Origin: Streptomyces sp. CB01635
GTDB taxonomy: Bacteria; Actinomycetota; Actinomycetes; Streptomycetales; Streptomycetaceae
Direction of reading: 5' to 3'
NCBI RefSeq assembly: GCF_002803065.1
Contig: NZ_NNBL01000003.1
Span: 703,461-767,460, forward strand
DNA length: 64,000 nt
Position 1 is the stretch's first letter. Every line of letters starts with the position of its first letter. Positions 43,831 through 52,141 of this stretch are shown in pieces. The notes under the pieces were generated by a model. The model searched no databases and was not told the DNA's origin. It saw only the letters and a program-made list of their open reading frames with translations. The position numbers and the translations under genes are program-made.

Positions 43831-44493
43831 TCACTCTCTGGTTGCGATGTGGGGGGCCGACGAGAGGACGGCCTCCCCGGTCAGGGCGTCGTAGGCCTGC
43901 CCCACCAGGTCTGCGAGTTCTGTGTCGTGCCTGCCGCCGCGGGCCCACTGGCGCAGGGCGGCGGTGAGTACGCCGGCCGCGGCGCCGACGACGACGGCCG
44001 GGCGCAGATCCCGGTCCCGGTCGGTGCCGAGCCGGTCGGCGATGATGCGCACGGACTCTTCCTGGGCGTCCACCCGGAGGCGTTCGTACGCGGCGAAGAG
44101 CGCCGGTTCCGTGTCGAGGGTCGCGAGCAGGGCGCGCATGTGCGGCCTGCGGTGCGGGGCGGACGGCTCCGCCAGCCACTGCTCGACGGCCCTGCGGTAG
44201 GCGAGCATCGGGGGTTCGCTCACGGGGCGGGCGCGCAGGGCCGCGTTGATCCGGTCGGCATCGGTGCGGGTGAAGTCGAGGGCGGCGTCCTCCTTGCCGC
44301 CGAAGTGGCGGCTGAAGGTGCGGCGCGTGACGTCGGCGCGGTCGGCGATGGCCTCCACGGTGACGGCGCCCAGACCCCGCTCCAGCACGAGCCCGACGGC
44401 CGCGGCGGCGAGCGCTTCCCGGGTCTGCCGGGCCTTGCGCTGCCGACGGTCCTCGACGGGTTCAGTGGGGGGAGCGGGGTCCTTCGCCTTCAT
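43831..44493 (-). CDS. TetR-family repressor of the SDR operon
   Basis: This 220-residue regulator has a helix-turn-helix near residues 35-75 (VTVEAIADRADVTRRTFSRHFGGKEDAAL) and a ligand domain with AYRRAVEQWLAEPS. It is the first gene of a two-gene operon with the SDR enzyme. Two TGTCCCA-type palindromes lie just upstream of its start, so autoregulation and co-control of the SDR gene are expected. I use the ATG at 44493; a start at 44523 would place coding sequence inside the first operator. Confidence 0.88.
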   Translation of the reverse strand: MKAKDPAPPTEPVEDRRQRKARQTREALAAAAVGLVLERGLGAVTVEAIADRADVTRRTFSRHFGGKEDAALDFTRTDADRINAALRARPVSEPPMLAYRRAVEQWLAEPSAPHRRPHMRALLATLDTEPALFAAYERLRVDAQEESVRIIADRLGTDRDRDLRPAVVVGAAAGVLTAALRQWARGGRHDTELADLVGQAYDALTGEAVLSSAPHIATRE

Positions 44494-44515
44494 GTCTTCG
44501 AGCGTACACCCATGA

Positions 44516-44547
44516 TGTCCCAATGGGACATGTGTCTCGATGGGACA
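44516..44547 (-). promoter_or_regulatory. Twin operators of the TetR-SDR operon
   Basis: TGTCCCAATGGGACA (44516-44530) is a perfect dyad around a central A. TGTCTCGATGGGACA (44533-44547) is a second copy with two changes in one arm, centre to centre 17 bp. They sit 23 bases before the TetR start codon. This spacing suits cooperative binding of two TetR dimers. Confidence 0.8.
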
Positions 44548-44563
44548 CGAGGGGAGCGGTGCG

Positions 44564-45604
44564 TCAGGCGTGCCAGTGGCCGTGGAGGGCGGCGGTGGTG
44601 AAGCCGGGCCCGTAGGCGACGGCGACGCCTTTGGTTCCGGCGGCGGGAGGCGCGGTGTGGGTGCGCTCCAGGACCCGGAGGATGCTGACGCCGCCGAGGT
44701 TGCCCTCTTCGGAGAGGGTTTCCGTGGAGTGCCGGGCGGCCTCGGGGGTGAGGCCGAGGGCGGTGGCCGTGTCGGCGATCATGTTCGGGCTGCCGGGATG
44801 AATGGCCGTGAACCCGACTTCCCGTCCCCCGAGCCAGTCGATGAGAGCCGGGTGCGTCTCCGTCGCGGCGCGCGGCGCCTTCTTGGTGGAGTCGAAGTGC
44901 ATGCCGTGGGCGTCCAGTCGGCCGCGGTAGCGGTCGAAGGGGTCCGGAAGCGTGTACTCGAACGTGTCCTCTATCGCCAACCCGGAGGTCAGCGGCTCAC
45001 TGGTCACGACGGTGGCGCCGGCCGCGTCCGCGAACAGGGCCTTGTAGATCATCGCCTCAATGGTGGTGGCGGAGTGGTTGTAGGCGGTGGAGAGCACCTC
45101 CGCGGCCACCACGAGCACCGTCTCCGCCGGACGCGCGGTGACCAGGTCCGTGGCCCTGATGAGGGAGTGGACCCCTCCGGCGCACGCCACCGTCGTGAGG
45201 GCGACCCGGCGCGTGGTGGGGCGCAGGCCGAGGCGGCCGATCAGATGGACGTCCAGATTGGGGACCGCGTAGCCGGTGGCATGCGTCGTCACGATGGCAT
45301 CGATGTCAACCGTGTCGAGCCCCGCTGCATCGAGCGCGGCTTCGGCGGCACGCTCGGACATGTCCACGGCGTCGTCGAAGGCCGCCTGGGTTCGCGCGTG
45401 TACGTCTGCCGTGCCGCCGACTGTGGGGGAGTTCAGCGGCCTGGTGAAGTAACGGGTGCGCACGCCGCAGTTGTTGACGACACGCAGGAAGGCGCCCAGG
45501 CGCGGGTGATCGGGGTGGTTCGTCCGTATGTCGTCGGCTATCTCGTCGGTGGTGACCTTGTGAGCGCCGAGGACGGTCCGAGGGGGCGAGACGTAGGCGG
45601 GCAT
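44564..45604 (-). CDS. Type III polyketide synthase
   Basis: This 346-residue chalcone/stilbene-synthase-fold protein has the catalytic triad in place: Cys141 (TTVACAGG), His269 (AIHPGSPN) and Asn302 (EEGNLGG). It condenses malonyl-CoA units on a starter without carrier protein. The sequence differs from typical RppA (tetrahydroxynaphthalene synthase) around the active-site cysteine, so pyrone or resorcinol-type products from fatty acyl starters should be considered. It lies 80 bases downstream of an MmyB-type regulator on the same strand. No tailoring P450 or methyltransferase is adjacent. Confidence 0.9.
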   Translation of the reverse strand: MPAYVSPPRTVLGAHKVTTDEIADDIRTNHPDHPRLGAFLRVVNNCGVRTRYFTRPLNSPTVGGTADVHARTQAAFDDAVDMSERAAEAALDAAGLDTVDIDAIVTTHATGYAVPNLDVHLIGRLGLRPTTRRVALTTVACAGGVHSLIRATDLVTARPAETVLVVAAEVLSTAYNHSATTIEAMIYKALFADAAGATVVTSEPLTSGLAIEDTFEYTLPDPFDRYRGRLDAHGMHFDSTKKAPRAATETHPALIDWLGGREVGFTAIHPGSPNMIADTATALGLTPEAARHSTETLSEEGNLGGVSILRVLERTHTAPPAAGTKGVAVAYGPGFTTAALHGHWHA

Positions 45605-45684
45605 GGGGTGTCTCCCACAGGGCTGAGTCGGGCGTGGGGGGTGTCGCTCAAAGTACTCGACGCCCGTCGACTCCGACTATCCGC

Positions 45685-46506
45685 TCAGTGGGCCCTGAGC
45701 ATCGGCCTCCGGGGACGCGGGCGTTCGGTGCCACGGCGGAAGACGAGGATGAAGAGCCGCGAGCCGGGCGCGGTCATGGGCTGTGCGGCGCAGATCGACA
45801 GCCAGCCCTGGCCCTTCCTGCTGTGGAGTATGGGACGTTCGTGGCCGTCGGCATGGATGAGCGAAGCCCCGGTCTCGTAGATGTCCGACGTGTCGGGATC
45901 CTCCATGACCTCCTTCTCGATCTGCCGCAGCGTCTCGTCCTCCGGGCGCGCGACCAGCGCCGCGCGCAACTGCGGGAGCACCCAGGGGGCCCAGGCGTTC
46001 TCCCAGTCCGTCAGGATCCGGCGGCCCTGGGGTTCGAGGAGCATCCAGCGCATCGTGTTCGCCGGGACCTGCTCATTAGGGAAGAGGGAGGCGAACGCTG
46101 TGTTGTGGGCGATCAGGTCCCAGGAGGCGTCCGTGACGTACGCCATGTGCCCGATGCCGTCGACAGCGTCCTGCCAGAAGCCCGGGATCTCCTTCCCCGA
46201 CGACTGGTGCAGCGGGCCGGGCGGATCCTGGAGCAGGGCGTAGCGGCACAGCGAAACCCACTCCTGTTCGTCGAGGTCGAACAGCAGGGCAACATCCCGC
46301 AGCAGCACCGTTGGTGGGTTCGGGTAACTCCCCGATTCCAGCCGGTGGTACGTCCCCAGGGTGCGGTGGAGCAGTTGGTCCACCTGGTGCTGGGAGAGGC
46401 CAGGGGCACGCCGGCCCTGGCCCGTGGGGCGGGTGAAGCCGTGGGATTCGGGGGCTATCAGGGCGCGCCGTTCACGGAGCAGGGCGCGGAGCGCCGTCTT
46501 GTTCAT
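45685..46506 (-). CDS. Helix-turn-helix regulator with MmyB-like ligand-binding domain
   Basis: This 273-residue protein has an N-terminal Xre-type helix-turn-helix (GLSQHQVDQLLHRTLGTYHRLESG, about residues 38-60) and a C-terminal MmyB-like PAS-type domain (about 100-265, with YVTDASWDLIAHNTAFASLFP and NTMRWMLLEPQGR). MmyB-like domains are known to hold fatty acids. The gene is immediately upstream of the type III PKS, so sensing of a fatty acyl starter or product is a reasonable inference. I use the ATG at 46506, which has AAGGG upstream; a GTG at 46530 is possible. Confidence 0.87.
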   Translation of the reverse strand: MNKTALRALLRERRALIAPESHGFTRPTGQGRRAPGLSQHQVDQLLHRTLGTYHRLESGSYPNPPTVLLRDVALLFDLDEQEWVSLCRYALLQDPPGPLHQSSGKEIPGFWQDAVDGIGHMAYVTDASWDLIAHNTAFASLFPNEQVPANTMRWMLLEPQGRRILTDWENAWAPWVLPQLRAALVARPEDETLRQIEKEVMEDPDTSDIYETGASLIHADGHERPILHSRKGQGWLSICAAQPMTAPGSRLFILVFRRGTERPRPRRPMLRAH

Positions 46507-46554
46507 GGTGGGTAATCCCTTGAGGTCCACGCTGAGTTGAGCGAGTGGAGTCTA

Positions 46555-46578
46555 ATTACTCCCATCACCTTTGGTAAT
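46555..46578 (-). promoter_or_regulatory. AT-rich dyad before the MmyB-type regulator gene
   Basis: ATTAC (46555-46559) and GTAAT (46574-46578) form an inverted repeat with 14 bases between, in the only AT-rich patch of this region, about 50 bases upstream of the regulator start. It is a candidate promoter/autoregulatory site. The arms are short, so it could be chance. Confidence 0.35.
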
Positions 46579-47003
46579 AAACATTGCCCGAAGAAAACGA
46601 TCAGCCAGTGCGTCATGATGGAGCCCGTGGGGTCGGCGACCTGCTGGTTTGAACGCCAGGGGCCGCGCGGCCACGCCGATGGGACACCTGGACCGGGACG
46701 CTCGAAAATGGCTGAATTTCCCGGTGTTGGGTATCCGTCGAACCCTCGGATCCGTTTCGGGAACAGTGCAAGGCCAGTTGTCATATTCCGATCCATGTGA
46801 CCGGAAAGTGCATCGCTTGGCCCAGTTCGGGCACTTCTCCCGGCCAGATCAAGGGCTCACTGGCTGCGGCCGGTGCCGTCACTCGCCATTACGTAGCGGC
46901 CACGGTACCGGCCGCCCGCGCATGCCCAGGCGCGCAACAGCTGCCGCGCACCCTGGCCGGCCGCAGGGCGGGGCCGGCGAACCGACCCCGCCGTACAGCG
47001 CAC
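46579..47003. other. Gene-free interval between the MmyB-type regulator and the next gene
   Basis: About 420 bases carry several overlapping short frames on both strands, but none has family resemblance or a convincing ribosome site. GGCCGCAGGGCGGGGCCGGC near 46962-46981 could fold as a terminator for the gene ending at 47004. I see nothing else that I can support. Confidence 0.4.
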
Positions 47004-48053
47004 TCACCAGTCGCCGTCCTCCACCGGCTTGCCCGCGTCCCCCAGGGGCTTGACCTGGTGCGCGCCCGGCGCCTGCCACGGCTCGTGGTCGTCGCCGAGC
47101 CACTCACCCGCGGGCTTCACCGCCCCCAGCGTGTCCGTCGGCGCGAGATCCTCCGCGCTCTCGTCGTAGTAGTCGAACCAGGGCAGCCCCGCCCTCGTGT
47201 ACGCGGCCCGGTCCACCGGCGACGGCGGCGGCTCCTCGCCAGTGATGCGGCGCCAGTCCGGCGGCGTCACGAGGTGCACGAACACGCGGCCCGCGGCCGT
47301 TTCGGCCCAGTCGGACGCGGGCCGGTCGTCCCGGAACACCTGCTGGCGCATCGTGCCGCCCGCGCCGAGACCCATGGAACGCGCCGCCTGAGCCTGCGGC
47401 GCCGCACCCGGCGCGGCCGGCATGGGCGCGGCCCCGTAGCCGCCGGAGGAGGCACCCATCCACTGCATGCCGCCGGGCGCAGGCGGCATCGCCCGCGCGG
47501 CCTCCCGCTTGCGGGCCTCCTCCGCGCGCCAGGCCCTCAGCGCCGGCTCGCTCAGGGGGAAGGCCTGGAGCTGGATCCCGCCCCAGGTCTCCTCGCCCGT
47601 GACCTGGCCCTCGATCGTGGCGCCGAGCCCCAGGGGCAGCGCCACGAACTGCCGTACCGTGCCCTTCCCGGACTTGATGCCGTCGAGCCACGGCTGGCGA
47701 GGCAGCACCACGTAGTTCTGCGGATCCCGGGACAGCCGGCTGCTCCACGGCAGCCCCGAGATGGCGCACACCTTGCCCACGCCCACCTGGAGCGCGGCCG
47801 GTTCGGCCGTTCCCGCGAAGCTCAGCCACATCGCCTCGCGCAGATACATCGGCAGCATCACGCCGCCGCGCGCCCGCCACTGAGGCGGCACCGAGTCCGC
47901 GTAGTCCTCGACCCGCCGCACCGGGAACTCGCCGAGCCCCGGCGGCAGCGGATGCGTTCCGGTCTCCGGCAGGCGCAGCGTGCGCACGAACCGCACCCGC
48001 GCACCGCCCGGCAGCACCAGACTGTTCCCGTCGACCCGCACACTCCCGGCCAT
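47004..48053 (-). CDS. Conserved streptomycete protein of unknown function
   Basis: This is a 349-residue soluble protein. The first 170 residues look like a compact beta-rich domain (VRVDGNSLVLPGGARVRFVRTLRLPETG, then RREDYADS-like and YVVLPRQPWLDGI). A Pro/Ala/Gly/Met-rich linker (about 195-235) and a C-terminal part with VFVHLVTPPDWRRITGEEPPPSP follow, ending in Trp/Pro-rich sequence. GGGGAG lies before the ATG at 48053. It has no signal peptide or membrane helix. I recognise it only as a protein common in streptomycetes and can assign no function. Confidence 0.7.
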   Translation of the reverse strand: MAGSVRVDGNSLVLPGGARVRFVRTLRLPETGTHPLPPGLGEFPVRRVEDYADSVPPQWRARGGVMLPMYLREAMWLSFAGTAEPAALQVGVGKVCAISGLPWSSRLSRDPQNYVVLPRQPWLDGIKSGKGTVRQFVALPLGLGATIEGQVTGEETWGGIQLQAFPLSEPALRAWRAEEARKREAARAMPPAPGGMQWMGASSGGYGAAPMPAAPGAAPQAQAARSMGLGAGGTMRQQVFRDDRPASDWAETAAGRVFVHLVTPPDWRRITGEEPPPSPVDRAAYTRAGLPWFDYYDESAEDLAPTDTLGAVKPAGEWLGDDHEPWQAPGAHQVKPLGDAGKPVEDGDW

Positions 48054-48146
48054 GTCCGTCTCCCCTCGTCGTGCGTCTTCCTCGGTGGTACCACGACGGG
48101 TCCGCGCCACCGGTTCCGTCCCTCACGATCTTCGTAGCGGGTGCGG

Positions 48147-49397
48147 TCAGGGCCGCGAGCGGCCGGCGATGTTCTTGACGTAGTCCGTGACCGCCGCGTC
48201 GAGACCGATGTCGTGCTGCGCCCGCTCGGACAGGTACCAACGGTGTTCGAGGAGCTCGTGGTAGAGCTCGGCCGCGTCCGTGCGGTCCGGCACGTGGTCG
48301 CGTACCGCGCGCACGGTCGGCCGGAACACGTCGCGTACCCAACGGTGGGCGAGGACCTCGGCGCGCGCGCCATGGGGGTCCCCCCTGTTCGAGCGCAGCC
48401 GAGAACTCGGGGGAGGATCGCCCGGCGCGTAGTCGTCCTGCGTGGCCATCCAGCTCTCCAGGTCGTTCAGGAGACGACGGGCCTGGTTCTCCTCGGCGTC
48501 CATGCCGGTGAGGCGCAGGAGTTGACGCTGGTGATGGCCCGCGTCCACGACCTTCGGCACGAACGTGACCGTGTCCCCCTGGTCCGCGTGCGAGATCTGC
48601 ATCTCCGCGACGTCGAAGCCAAGGTCGTTGAGACGGCGGATGCGGCGCTCCATGTAGTGGTGCTTGCCGGCCGGGTAGACGGAGGTACGCGTCAGCTCCC
48701 TCCAGAGTGCCTCGTACCGCTCCCCGATCTCCGTGCCGAACGCAATCGGGTCGATGGACGGATGCAGCGCGCCCGACGCCTCCAGGTCGAGCATCTCGCC
48801 GCTGATGTTGACCCGGGCGAGCTCGATGTCGTACGCCCGTTGCCCGTCGCTGAGCCGGGGGTGCAGCTCCCCGGTCTCGGCGTCCACGAGGTAGGCGGCG
48901 TACGCGCCCGCGTCCCTGCGGAACAGGGTGTTGGAGAGCGAGCAGTCCCCCCAGGCGAACCCTGCCAGATGCAGCCGTACGAGGAGGACGGCGAGGGCGT
49001 CCATGAGGCGGTGCACGGTGCCGGGACGCATCGTCGTCTCGAACATGGAGCGGTAGGGGAGCGAGCCGCCCAAGTGGCGGGTGATGAGGACGGGTTCGAG
49101 GGGCGCGCCTTCGGCATCGGTGCGGCCGGTGACCACGGCGAGGGGGTCGACGGCGGGTATCGCGAGTCGGTCGAGGGTGCGCAGAAGCTCGTACTCGCGC
49201 AGCGCCGGCCGCTCGGCGAGCTCCTTCACGGCGACGACCTCGCTGCCCGCGCGGGCGTAGCGCACGACGTGCCGCGAGATGCCGCGGGGGAGCGGCACCA
49301 GATATTCGTCCGGCCACTGCTCCAGAGGGACGTGCCAGGGGAGTTCGAGGAGGAGGGCCGGGTGTTCGGGGTTGGTGGCGCTGATCTGCAAAGTCAT
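48147..49397 (-). CDS. DUF4032-domain, kinase-fold protein with an in-frame repeat insert
   Basis: This 416-residue protein has a kinase-like N-terminal half (VVAVKELAERPALREYELLRTLDR, AFAWGDCSLSNTLFRRDAGAYAAYLVDAETGELH) of the lipopolysaccharide-kinase type and a C-terminal DUF4032 region (about 230-400, ending WYLSERAQHDIGLDAAVTDYVKNIAG). WGDCSLSN resembles the HGDLHxxN catalytic loop with changes, so activity is uncertain. Near residues 328-343 the sequence PPPSSRLRSNRGDPHG is encoded by a palindromic repeat at 48371-48414 inserted in frame in a variable loop. Function is unknown. Confidence 0.8.
   Translation of the reverse strand: MTLQISATNPEHPALLLELPWHVPLEQWPDEYLVPLPRGISRHVVRYARAGSEVVAVKELAERPALREYELLRTLDRLAIPAVDPLAVVTGRTDAEGAPLEPVLITRHLGGSLPYRSMFETTMRPGTVHRLMDALAVLLVRLHLAGFAWGDCSLSNTLFRRDAGAYAAYLVDAETGELHPRLSDGQRAYDIELARVNISGEMLDLEASGALHPSIDPIAFGTEIGERYEALWRELTRTSVYPAGKHHYMERRIRRLNDLGFDVAEMQISHADQGDTVTFVPKVVDAGHHQRQLLRLTGMDAEENQARRLLNDLESWMATQDDYAPGDPPPSSRLRSNRGDPHGARAEVLAHRWVRDVFRPTVRAVRDHVPDRTDAAELYHELLEHRWYLSERAQHDIGLDAAVTDYVKNIAGRSRP
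48371..48414. repeat. Palindromic Streptomyces repeat inside a coding region
   Basis: The element runs from CATGGGGGTC through GTTCGAGCGCAGCCGAGAAC to GGGGGA. CCCCC (48380-48384) pairs with GGGGG (48409-48413) and GTTC (48387-48390) with GAAC (48403-48406). This is the familiar small interspersed element usually found between Streptomyces genes, here translated within the DUF4032 protein. Confidence 0.7.
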
Positions 49398-49551
49398 GCG
49401 GTCACAGTCCCTGGGTCGCGCGACGGGGCCACGAGTGATCGGACCCCGAAGGGGCGGCGCGGGTCAAGACCCGGAGCGGGACCCGCTTTCGGCAGGCAAG
49501 GGCGCCGAATTCCCGTTGAGGCCCTCCGGCTCGCGCCCTAGGGTGCGAACC

Positions 49552-50475
49552 ATGCTGCCCCTTGTGGAAACCGACGGACAATGGGACGCCGTGGTCTCCG
49601 ACGAAGCGGTCATGCGGCGGGGAGCGGACGACCTCTGCGCCCGGCTCGGCCTCACCGGCCTCCCGCTGACGCGCTACGAAGGAGGCACCCAGCCCGTCTA
49701 CGCCGTCGGTGACGAGCACGTCCTGAAACTGTTCCCGGCCGCCTCCGCGGAGGACGGTGCCACCGAGGCCCGGGTCCTCGCCCACCTCGAAGGCAGACTG
49801 CCCGTCCCCACCCCCGAGGTCCGCTCGGCGGGGGCATACAAGAACGGATGGCTCTACATCTTGATGTCCCGGCTGCCCGGCGCGGACCTGGCCGTGGCAT
49901 GGCCCGGCATCCCGCGCGCCGACCAGGACCGCATCGTCGACGAGGCCGGAGCATGCCTCGCCGCACTGCATGCCCTCGACCCCACGCCCCTCGCCGGCGC
50001 GGTGGGACCGGAGGACTGGGACACGTTCGTGCGCAAGCAGCGCGCAGACGCCGTACAGCAGCAGCGCGAACACGGCCTTGCCGAGGGCTGGTTGGAACAG
50101 ATCCCCGCCTTCCTCGACTCCGTCACGCTGCCGTGCGGGCCCGAACGCGTTCTGCTGCACACGGAGTTCATGCGCCAGCATCTCGTCATCGACCCTCGGA
50201 ACCGCAAGCTGACCGGACTCCTCGACTTCGAGCCCGCCATGATCGGCGACCCGGCGTACGACTTCGTGGCAGTCGGCCTGTTCGTCACCCGGGCCGACCC
50301 ACGCCTGATGACCCGCTTCACCGAGGCATACGGCCGCAAGTTCGGGCTCCGCACCGTGATGGCGTACACACTCCTGCACGTGTACAGCGATCTGCCCTGG
50401 TACCTGCGAGAACTGCCCGCGCCGCCGGAGGCGACACTCGACTCACTCGCCGGGGCCTGGTTCGCCGCCGGGTGA
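49552..50475 (+). CDS. Aminoglycoside-phosphotransferase-fold (APH) kinase
   Basis: This 307-residue protein has the APH/choline-kinase fold: VYAVGDEHVLKLFP with the ATP-binding Lys near residue 58, HTEFMRQHLVIDPRN in place of the HGDxxxxN catalytic loop, and the metal site GLLDFEPAMIGDPAYDFVAVG near 222-241. The catalytic Asp position reads Glu (HTEFMRQH), so activity may differ from true APH enzymes. The start ATG at 49552 is 153 bases from the divergent DUF4032 gene. Its 3' end overlaps the MocA-type gene by 33 bases. Substrate is unknown; resistance should not be assumed. Confidence 0.82.
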   Translation: MLPLVETDGQWDAVVSDEAVMRRGADDLCARLGLTGLPLTRYEGGTQPVYAVGDEHVLKLFPAASAEDGATEARVLAHLEGRLPVPTPEVRSAGAYKNGWLYILMSRLPGADLAVAWPGIPRADQDRIVDEAGACLAALHALDPTPLAGAVGPEDWDTFVRKQRADAVQQQREHGLAEGWLEQIPAFLDSVTLPCGPERVLLHTEFMRQHLVIDPRNRKLTGLLDFEPAMIGDPAYDFVAVGLFVTRADPRLMTRFTEAYGRKFGLRTVMAYTLLHVYSDLPWYLRELPAPPEATLDSLAGAWFAAG

Positions 50476-51369
50476 CGCGAGACGGGCCTCAGCCGCCGCG
50501 AGGATCTCCGTGACGCGCAGCGCGAACGCGGCGTCGCAGGCGTGCGGCCGGCCCGTGTGCACGGATTCCAGGAGCGCGTCGATCGCCGCCCCGAACGCGT
50601 CGACCGACTCACCGCCCGTCGGCATCGACGCGATGCCGGACTCCCCGCGCAGCTCCACGGCGACGCCCGCCGCCTTCGCCGGAGTGGTCAGACTCAGCGC
50701 CGCGGTGGCGGACGCGCCCGAGGCGTGCCCGAGGACCAGATGCACGGTGTCCGCCGGGCCCCGCGCGGCCGTCACGGACGTGACGTCCCCGAGCACGGGA
50801 AGCAGTACGGACAGGGCGTGCGGGCCGACGTCCCACAGGGCTCCGCGCCCGACCCGCCACGGCGACGCGGTCAGCTCCGAGGTGTCGCCTGGGGTGTACA
50901 GGGACCCGTACCAGTCGGCCCGGCCCGTGAACCATCCGCCCTCGGCGGCCTGTTGGGCCAGCCAGCCCGAGGGGACGATCGCGAAGCGCATCGTGAAGAA
51001 CACGACGGACGCCACCCCGGCGGCCCGTACGGCGTCCACGACCTCCCTGGCCGCGGGCACCGACGTGGCCAGCGGCTTGTCGAGGAGAAGATGACAGCCC
51101 GCTCTGGCGGCCCGCGCGGCGAGCGGCGCCTGCACGTCCGGCGGCACCGCGAACGCCACCGCGTCGCACGCCGCGAACAGCTCGTCGACGTCCTCGAACA
51201 CCTGCGTCCCGTGGGCGGCGGCGACCTCGGCCGCAGCCTGGGGCCTGCGCCCCCAGACACCCACGAGATCCGTCCCGGGGTGGGCACGCAGTGCGGCGGC
51301 GTGCGTCTTCGAGGCCCAGGTGCCGGTGCCGACGAGCCCGACGCGAAGGATGGTGGCAGCAGAAGTCAT
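50443..51369 (-). CDS. Gfo/Idh/MocA-family NAD(P)-dependent oxidoreductase
   Basis: This 308-residue protein has an N-terminal Rossmann domain (RVGLVGTGTWASKTHAAAL), the conserved LLLDKPLATS with the catalytic Lys near residue 97, and a C-terminal domain with GRGALWDVGPHALSVLLPVLGD near 195. Members oxidise or reduce sugars, inositols or related polyols. The ATG at 51369 fixes the family N-terminus. It is convergent with and overlaps the APH-like gene, and no sugar transporter is adjacent. Confidence 0.88.
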   Translation of the reverse strand: MTSAATILRVGLVGTGTWASKTHAAALRAHPGTDLVGVWGRRPQAAAEVAAAHGTQVFEDVDELFAACDAVAFAVPPDVQAPLAARAARAGCHLLLDKPLATSVPAAREVVDAVRAAGVASVVFFTMRFAIVPSGWLAQQAAEGGWFTGRADWYGSLYTPGDTSELTASPWRVGRGALWDVGPHALSVLLPVLGDVTSVTAARGPADTVHLVLGHASGASATAALSLTTPAKAAGVAVELRGESGIASMPTGGESVDAFGAAIDALLESVHTGRPHACDAAFALRVTEILAAAEARLASPGGEPGPGE

Positions 51370-51574
51370 GGTCGGCAGTATGGCTGGTGGTCCGCGGCCG
51401 GAACAGGAACGGCCGCCGCCGCAGAGACGCCGGGCGTCACCTCGCGGGCCGTAGCCCTGCGCGTCGTCCCCACCCCGGCCGGCCCGACCGCCACCCCCGT
51501 CACCACCGCGCCGACAGGGGCCCTCGCCGAGCACGACGGCGCCCTGCGCCACCGAGACGACGGGCCGGAGACAG

Positions 51575-51989
51575 CCGAACATCGCCGCACTGGTCGGGCC
51601 CTCGTCCGAGCCCAGGAACCCCCCGCTCACCGAACGGCGCGCCATCGACTTCGCCGAGCTCGCCGGCGAACCCTGGGTCGACACCGAGGGCGTCGCGGGT
51701 CCCTGCCACGAAATCGTCCGCGACGCCTTCGCCGCCGCCGGATTCAGCCCCGATTTCTCCGTCGCGAGTTAGCACTACGCGACCGCTCAGGGCTTCGTCG
51801 CCGCCGGAATGAGCATCGGGCTGATGTCTCTGATGGGTTTGAGGAACCGGCACCCCCGATGTCGTCCTGCGCAAGGTCCGCAAACCGGAGGCGATCCGGG
51901 TGACCTGTGCTGCCGCCCGTGACACGGCCCCCTCGCAGCCGGCCCTTCAGGGGTTCGTCGATGCGGTGCGCGAGGCGGCGGCGGGCTGA
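51575..51989 (+). pseudogene. Decayed LysR-family regulator, substrate-binding end only
   Basis: One + strand frame encodes RRAIDFAELAGEPWVDTEG...IVRDAFAAAGFSPDFSVAS, then a TAG at 51770-51772, then YATAQGFVAAGMSIGLMSLM. After a +1 frameshift near 51850 it continues with DVVLRKVRKPEAIRV...ALQGFVDAVREAAAG and TGA at 51987-51989. These are the successive conserved blocks of the LysR C-terminal ligand domain. The helix-turn-helix half is missing: the divergent MocA gene occupies that position. One stop, one frameshift and loss of the N-terminus make a functional product very unlikely. The bases between 51370 and 51575 show only degraded sequence. Confidence 0.75.
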
Positions 51990-52058
51990 CTTTTCAGGCC
52001 GGTATGCAGGGGTATGTGCGGGCTTCGTTCGGTTGCTCTGGCCATATGCGAGCGCTCT

Positions 52059-52099
52059 GGTGAATACTGATTCACCACATAGGTGAATAGGAATTCACC
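52059..52099. promoter_or_regulatory. Twin GGTGAAT-4-ATTCACC operators
   Basis: Two perfect dyads with identical 7-base arms lie 23 bp apart centre to centre: GGTGAATactgATTCACC (52059-52076) and GGTGAATaggaATTCACC (52082-52099). They sit 43-83 bases before the MFS start at 52142, where a promoter should be. The TetR gene downstream in the same operon (53640-54278) is the likely binder. Confidence 0.8.
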
Positions 52100-52141
52100 G
52101 CACCTCCCGCCCCCGCCCTGGAGGCGTCCACCGGAGCGCCC

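Noticed and set aside
44564..45604. Naming the type III PKS as RppA
   Set aside because: Residues around the active-site cysteine and the N-terminus differ from RppA as I know it; only the family call is supported.
46503..46796. 97-codon minus-strand frame upstream of the MmyB-type regulator
   Set aside because: It covers the likely promoter of that regulator and overlaps its start; composition is unlike neighbouring genes.
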